This document shows positions 62,844 to 64,000 of a stretch of 64,000 nt of DNA, one piece after another; the first letter of the stretch is position 1, and each line of letters begins with the position of its first letter. A program made the position numbers and the translations under genes. Origin of the DNA: Verrucomicrobiota bacterium (GTDB taxonomy: Bacteria > Verrucomicrobiota > Kiritimatiellia > CAIQIC01 > JAGNIJ01); assembly GCA_022710725.1 (NCBI GenBank), contig JAKLGK010000003.1, forward strand, positions 186,001-250,000, given 5' to 3'. A model generated the notes under the pieces. It had not been told where the DNA came from and searched no databases. It saw only the letters and a program-made list of their open reading frames with translations.

Positions 62844-63149
62844 GTGATAGGCGAGTGGCACGCCAAGAGAGTGCCCAGGGAGGAAATCGAAGCAGAGCGC
62901 GCAAAGGTCGAGAAGACGCGTAGCATGCTCGTGGGGAGATGGCGCGTCGCAGATCAGCGAGACACCCAGTTCACCATCAACGCAGATGGAACAATGAGCG
63001 GTACTGTAAATGCGGTGAGCGGCAGATGGTCGTTGGAAGAGGACGTCTTCACTTCGGGTAGTGGCAAACGGTATCGACTGCTCTCATCCGATGCCACTTC
63101 GGTTGTCTTAAGGCGTCTCGACGACGTTTGGCGCGGGGACTTCGGGTGA
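62844..63149 (+). CDS. Small protein of unknown function
   Basis: A 101-residue frame with a GTG start; the first 30 residues are a charged helix, the rest short strands (LVGRWRVADQ, TQFTINADGTMSG, GRWSLEEDVF) reminiscent of lipocalin-like stress proteins that report W/G-rich strands. It may be the C-terminal part of a broken longer gene; the 83 bases upstream hold nothing clear. Confidence 0.4.
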   Translation: MIGEWHAKRVPREEIEAERAKVEKTRSMLVGRWRVADQRDTQFTINADGTMSGTVNAVSGRWSLEEDVFTSGSGKRYRLLSSDATSVVLRRLDDVWRGDFG

Positions 63150-63207
63150 ACCGAGGGTCACGCCAAGCGTGCGGCAAGAAGAAGATGGTGCAGAGACACC
63201 ACAACCC

Positions 63208-63223
63208 TGATATAATAACTTAA
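63208..63223 (+). promoter_or_regulatory. Extended -10 promoter, leaderless
   Basis: TGATATAAT (63208-63216), an extended -10 with a perfect TATAAT, ends 6 bases before the ATG at 63223. No -35 hexamer and no Shine-Dalgarno are seen. Confidence 0.55.
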
Positions 63224-63408
63224 TGATTCAGAAGAGCGTTTCGGTGAGGAATCTTCACGAATCGTCTGCGCAACAAGATCTTGCGTTCTGGCGCAACCGT
63301 GACGCATCGGAACGGGTAAGCGCTGTGGAGTCACTTCGCAGGCAAGCACATGGAAGTTCAACCCGACTTCAAAGAACTGCTCGCGTTGTTCAACGAGCAA
63401 AAGATTGA
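63223..63408 (+). CDS. Small partner protein of the nucleotidyltransferase
   Basis: A 61-residue protein with FWRNRDASERVSAVESLRRQAHGSSTRLQRTARVVQRAK, a pattern I recall in short proteins encoded directly before DUF6036-type nucleotidyltransferases. It overlaps the next gene by 59 bases in another frame, suggesting tight coupling, perhaps a toxin-antitoxin-like pair. The function is not established. Confidence 0.6.
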   Translation: MIQKSVSVRNLHESSAQQDLAFWRNRDASERVSAVESLRRQAHGSSTRLQRTARVVQRAKD

Positions 63409-63796
63409 GTACATCATTGTCGGAGCTTATGCGCTAGCGTATCATGGAGCTCCGCGATTCACGGGCGACATCGACCTCTACGTGCGCCCCACCAAGAACA
63501 ATGCCGCACGCATCATCGCCGCTCTCTCTTCCTTTGGCTTCGGTTCGCTCGGGCTGAAGGAAGAAGACTTCCAGAAGCCCGAGCAAGTCATTCAACTTGG
63601 AGTCCCCCCCGTCCGCATTGACCTCATCACTTCCATCACCGGCGTCACGTGGGAAGAAGCCAACGCGGGCAAAGTCTCGGGGAAGTACGGCGATGTGGAC
63701 GTCCTTTACCTCGGACGAGATCAGTACGCGCAGAACAAGCGCGCCACAGGTCGGAAGAAGGACTTGGCCGACCTTGAAGCACTGGGCGAAGACTGA
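63350..63796 (+). CDS. Nucleotidyltransferase-fold protein (DUF6036/AbiEii-like)
   Basis: A 148-residue protein with IIVGAYALAYHGAPRFTGDIDLYV, the G-[ST/A]-x-A and D-x-D core of minimal nucleotidyltransferases (Asp about 40 and 42), then VIQLGVPPVRIDLITSITGVTWEEA and an end with RDQYAQNKRATGRKKDLADLEAL. Such proteins are common in mobile DNA and integron cassettes, and some relatives are toxins that modify tRNA or antitoxins. Which role applies is unknown. Confidence 0.8.
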   Translation: MEVQPDFKELLALFNEQKIEYIIVGAYALAYHGAPRFTGDIDLYVRPTKNNAARIIAALSSFGFGSLGLKEEDFQKPEQVIQLGVPPVRIDLITSITGVTWEEANAGKVSGKYGDVDVLYLGRDQYAQNKRATGRKKDLADLEALGED

Positions 63797-63809
63797 TTGC
63801 CGGACCACC

Positions 63810-63883
63810 GCCTTGAGGCCACGCCAAATAGCCTGCCGAGAGTTGGAAGAACTCCGGGGCGGCGAGCCTCAAGCATAACGTTG
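63810..63883. repeat. Imperfect inverted repeat after the nucleotidyltransferase, attC-like
   Basis: CTTGAGGC (about 63812-63819) pairs with GCCTCAAG near 63866, with further partial pairing inside (CACGCC with GGCGGCG). The right end runs into AACGTTGG, similar to an integron core site. No clear RYYYAAC box is present on the left, so attC identity is uncertain. Confidence 0.35.
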
Positions 63884-63926
63884 GTGACCTGATCGCCGGG
63901 ACCGGCCCCCTTCAAAGAGAGTCGCC

Positions 63927-64000
63927 ATGAGCACGCTGCATCTGAAAAAAACGGAGGGTGATTTCCATAACTTCCTGGTACGGGATACGCAGACCCGCGT
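63927..64000 (+). CDS. Start of an unknown gene, cut by the window edge
   Basis: An open frame from the ATG at 63927 (MSTLHLKKTEGDFHNFLV, then RDTQTR) runs off the window. AGAGAG about 6 bases upstream could act as a ribosome-binding site. Too short to identify. Confidence 0.35.
   Translation, partial: MSTLHLKKTEGDFHNFLVRDTQTR

Overview
The window is GC-rich bacterial chromosome, dense with genes, and its content points to the PVC group, most likely a Kiritimatiellota-type (or Lentisphaerota/Verrucomicrobiota) bacterium. That placement is inferred from four things: very large secreted proteins with GGG/AGG-x-N head repeats or calcium-type DxDGDG repeats, a family of dispersed palindromes that begin TTTCCA and end TGGAAA, ABC permeases with large extra periplasmic domains, and a Gram-negative envelope (TonB receptor, lipoproteins, outer-membrane barrel candidates). 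No 16S rRNA gene is present, so the placement is not proven.

Layout. 1-9.5 kb: end of a HerA/VirB4-type ATPase, an HD phosphohydrolase, an AI-2E-type permease, PPK2, a VIT-type membrane protein, an envelope protein, a solute-binding lipoprotein, and an ECF sigma factor with an anti-sigma factor carrying a prenyltransferase-like sensor domain. 9.6-12.4 kb: TonB receptor and a small membrane protein. 12.5-20.1 kb: a housekeeping run of coaX-trpA-manC-ruvX-truA and rpe-lepA-lepB. 20.4-26.2 kb: glgA, rnr, a GspC-like protein, the RNase P RNA gene and a coiled-coil/zinc-ribbon protein. 26.3-34.4 kb: a 1199-residue repeat adhesin-like protein, an oppBC permease pair whose oppB carries an in-frame palindrome array, and a secreted endonuclease/exonuclease/phosphatase protein. 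34.4-44.2 kb: OsmC, a membrane protein, MATE exporter, XdhC, DD-carboxypeptidase, small envelope proteins, surE, an HTH-EIIA fusion, a membrane hydrolase and tRNA-Thr. 44.2-51.6 kb: ilvD, a two-domain ArsR regulator with its own operator-like palindrome, LemA, a TPM protein, a GGDEF-REC-HD-GYP protein and a GH13 enzyme. 51.6-60.2 kb: a 1260-residue secreted protein divergent from an unusual sugar-type ABC system, in which the binding protein is fused to the first permease and the second permease carries a four-repeat insert.

60.2-64 kb looks acquired: base composition is lower in GC. It holds the C-terminal remnant of an integron-type integrase pointing away from a brnTA-like pair with a gutted toxin, a metallophosphoesterase, small unknown proteins and a nucleotidyltransferase with a small partner. 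The simplest reading is a decayed integron or cassette-rich island.

The most striking observations are the 31-bp-periodic palindromes translated inside oppB; the TTTCCACACTTTG palindrome at three sites, two of them flanking an ArsR-type gene; the fused and insert-bearing ABC system at 55-60 kb; and a recurring promoter layout in which the -10 hexamer sits 6-11 bases before the start codon with no Shine-Dalgarno, suggesting leaderless transcripts.
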